6,849 bases of DNA from the NCBI GenBank assembly GCA_013698435.1, contig JACCVA010000205.1, forward strand, positions 1 through 6,849. Direction: 5' to 3'. How positions within the stretch are numbered: position 1 is the stretch's first letter; each line of letters begins with the position of its first letter. Both the position numbers and the translations under genes were made by a program. The notes under the pieces were generated by a model. The model had not been told where the DNA came from. It ran no database searches and saw only the letters and a program-made list of their open reading frames with translations. Source of the DNA: Nocardioidaceae bacterium. Its GTDB lineage: Bacteria > Actinomycetota > Actinomycetes > Propionibacteriales > Nocardioidaceae. Below, one piece after another: positions 6,093 to 6,849 of the stretch.

Positions 6093-6849
6093 CTACTTGC
6101 GTCTGGGTTTGAAGCGTTGGTGGCGGATGGGTGTGCGGTCGGGGTCGACGCGTGCGGGTGGGATGATCTCGGGGGTGCCGTCGGGGGCCATCACGACTGC
6201 CCATTGGCCTTGGTGGATGAGGTGGTGGTGGAAGCTGCAGAGCAGGCACCCTTGGTCGATGTCGGTGGGTCCGCCGTCTGCCCAGGCGATGATGTGGTGG
6301 GCTTCGGTCCAGGCGGCGGGTCGTTCACACCCGGGAAAGACGCAGCCTTGGTGTCTGATGGCGAGGCGATGCGTTGGTAGCGGTCGAACAGTCGCCGGGT
6401 GCGGCCCAGGTCGAGGATGGCGGAGTCTGCACCTAACACGGCCGGCAGCACACCGGCGTTGCAGGTGAGCCGGCGGGCTTGCCTGACGGAGATGGGGGTG
6501 CCGGTGGTGAGGGTCGCTTCGCCGACCCCTGCTAGGAGTTTGTGGTGGTCGACGGTGACGACCACGGTGGCGTTGCCGGTGCCGTGGGTGGGGAGCTTGT
6601 CGGTGGGCAGGTGTTCGAGCAGCTCCACGAACGCCCGACCCAGTCGTTGCCGATACGTCAGCTGTGCCGGGTCCGTCTCCGGGGACGGTGCACCGATACC
6701 AGTGGTGGGGCTGAGGGGGTGCACCGGCACCAGAACCGTCTGCTGTGGCGGTGTGGTTGCGTCTCGGGGAGGCGATGGCGTCCAGGGCGGTGGTGAGCAT
6801 GTCGTAGGCAAGGTTGGGCATCTTGCCGGAGAACCGGGCCACCCCGTCG
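6093..6849 (-). pseudogene. DUF222/HNH endonuclease-like gene, frameshifted and partial
   Basis: The right window edge cuts the 5' part. Three segments in two frames together match the DUF222 plus C-terminal HNH proteins (13E12 repeat family) that are multicopy in many actinomycetes. The first segment (6849 to about 6765) reads GKMPNLAYDMLTTALDAIAS. The middle segment, in a different frame (about 6665 to 6367), contains RQRLGRAFVELLEHLPTD, NATVVVTVDHHKLLAG and ISVRQARRLTCNAGVLPAVL, then LDLGRTRRLFDRYQRIA. The last segment, back in the first frame (6366 to 6093), carries CVFPGCERPAAWTEAHHI, the GG-T-D turn, CLLCSFHHHLIHQGQW and a tail ending RFKPRRK. The second shift fits loss of one base in a GCCCTC context around 6361-6370. 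The first is a +1 (or -2) change somewhere in the Pro/Thr-rich linker at about 6665-6765. Two shifts suggest a dead gene; sequencing error remains possible. The usual asparagine before the LC-x-x-HH segment appears to be Gln. Confidence 0.85.

Noticed and set aside
5958..6380. Plus-strand frames over the intergenic stretch and the HNH end.
   Set aside because: Beyond a short protein-like run near 6000-6060 they are the antisense of the HNH gene; no start signal or family was recognised.
1..6849. CRISPR array, tRNA, rRNA, insertion sequence or integration site.
   Set aside because: No spaced direct repeats, no cloverleaf-like segment, no transposase or integrase reading, and no terminal inverted repeats were seen on either strand.

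Overview
This is a high-GC window with long, strongly GC3-biased genes and weak Shine-Dalgarno sites. It looks like the chromosome of a high-GC actinomycete. A DUF222/HNH (13E12-type) gene, a DrrB-like ABC-2 permease and a short helix-turn-helix relic of a common actinobacterial type suggest a Nocardioides-like or related organism. That placement is inference.

Layout. (1) Bases 2-196, plus strand: the last 64 codons of an ABC-2 type permease. (2) Bases 197-1005: a scrambled, gene-poor stretch. It holds a minus-strand relic of a small HTH protein, followed 2 bp later by a 14-codon stub that resembles the start of a Clp N-domain protein. It also holds a lower-GC plus-strand open frame of unknown origin that runs into the 3' end of the next gene. 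(3) Bases 1006-5897, minus strand: a compact five-gene presumed operon, read right to left. Its genes are a PAPS-dependent sulfotransferase, a maltose/galactoside-type O-acetyltransferase, a NuoD-like protein, a Wzx-like flippase, and glucose-1-phosphate thymidylyltransferase (rfbA/rmlA). The gaps are 73, 30, 40 and 51 bp. (4) Bases 5898-6092: a short intergenic stretch with the ribosome binding site of the sulfotransferase gene. (5) Bases 6093-6849, minus strand: a DUF222/HNH endonuclease-like gene that runs off the right edge and is broken by two frame changes.

How the genes fit together. RfbA makes dTDP-glucose, the entry point to dTDP-deoxysugars. The flippase would move a lipid-linked glycan across the membrane. 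The sulfotransferase and O-acetyltransferase would decorate a glycan or another cell-surface or secreted acceptor. This looks like part of a locus for a sulfated and acetylated surface polysaccharide or glycolipid. No glycosyltransferase or polymerase lies in the window.

The gene that does not fit is nuoD. It is a complete complex I 49-kDa-type subunit with no other nuo gene beside it. It keeps the quinone-site histidine (His47), but the position matching the quinone-binding tyrosine (Tyr87 of Thermus Nqo4) is Trp96, and the position matching Asp139 is Glu148. An isolated, active-site-altered NuoD inside a glycan-modification operon is the most unusual thing in this window.
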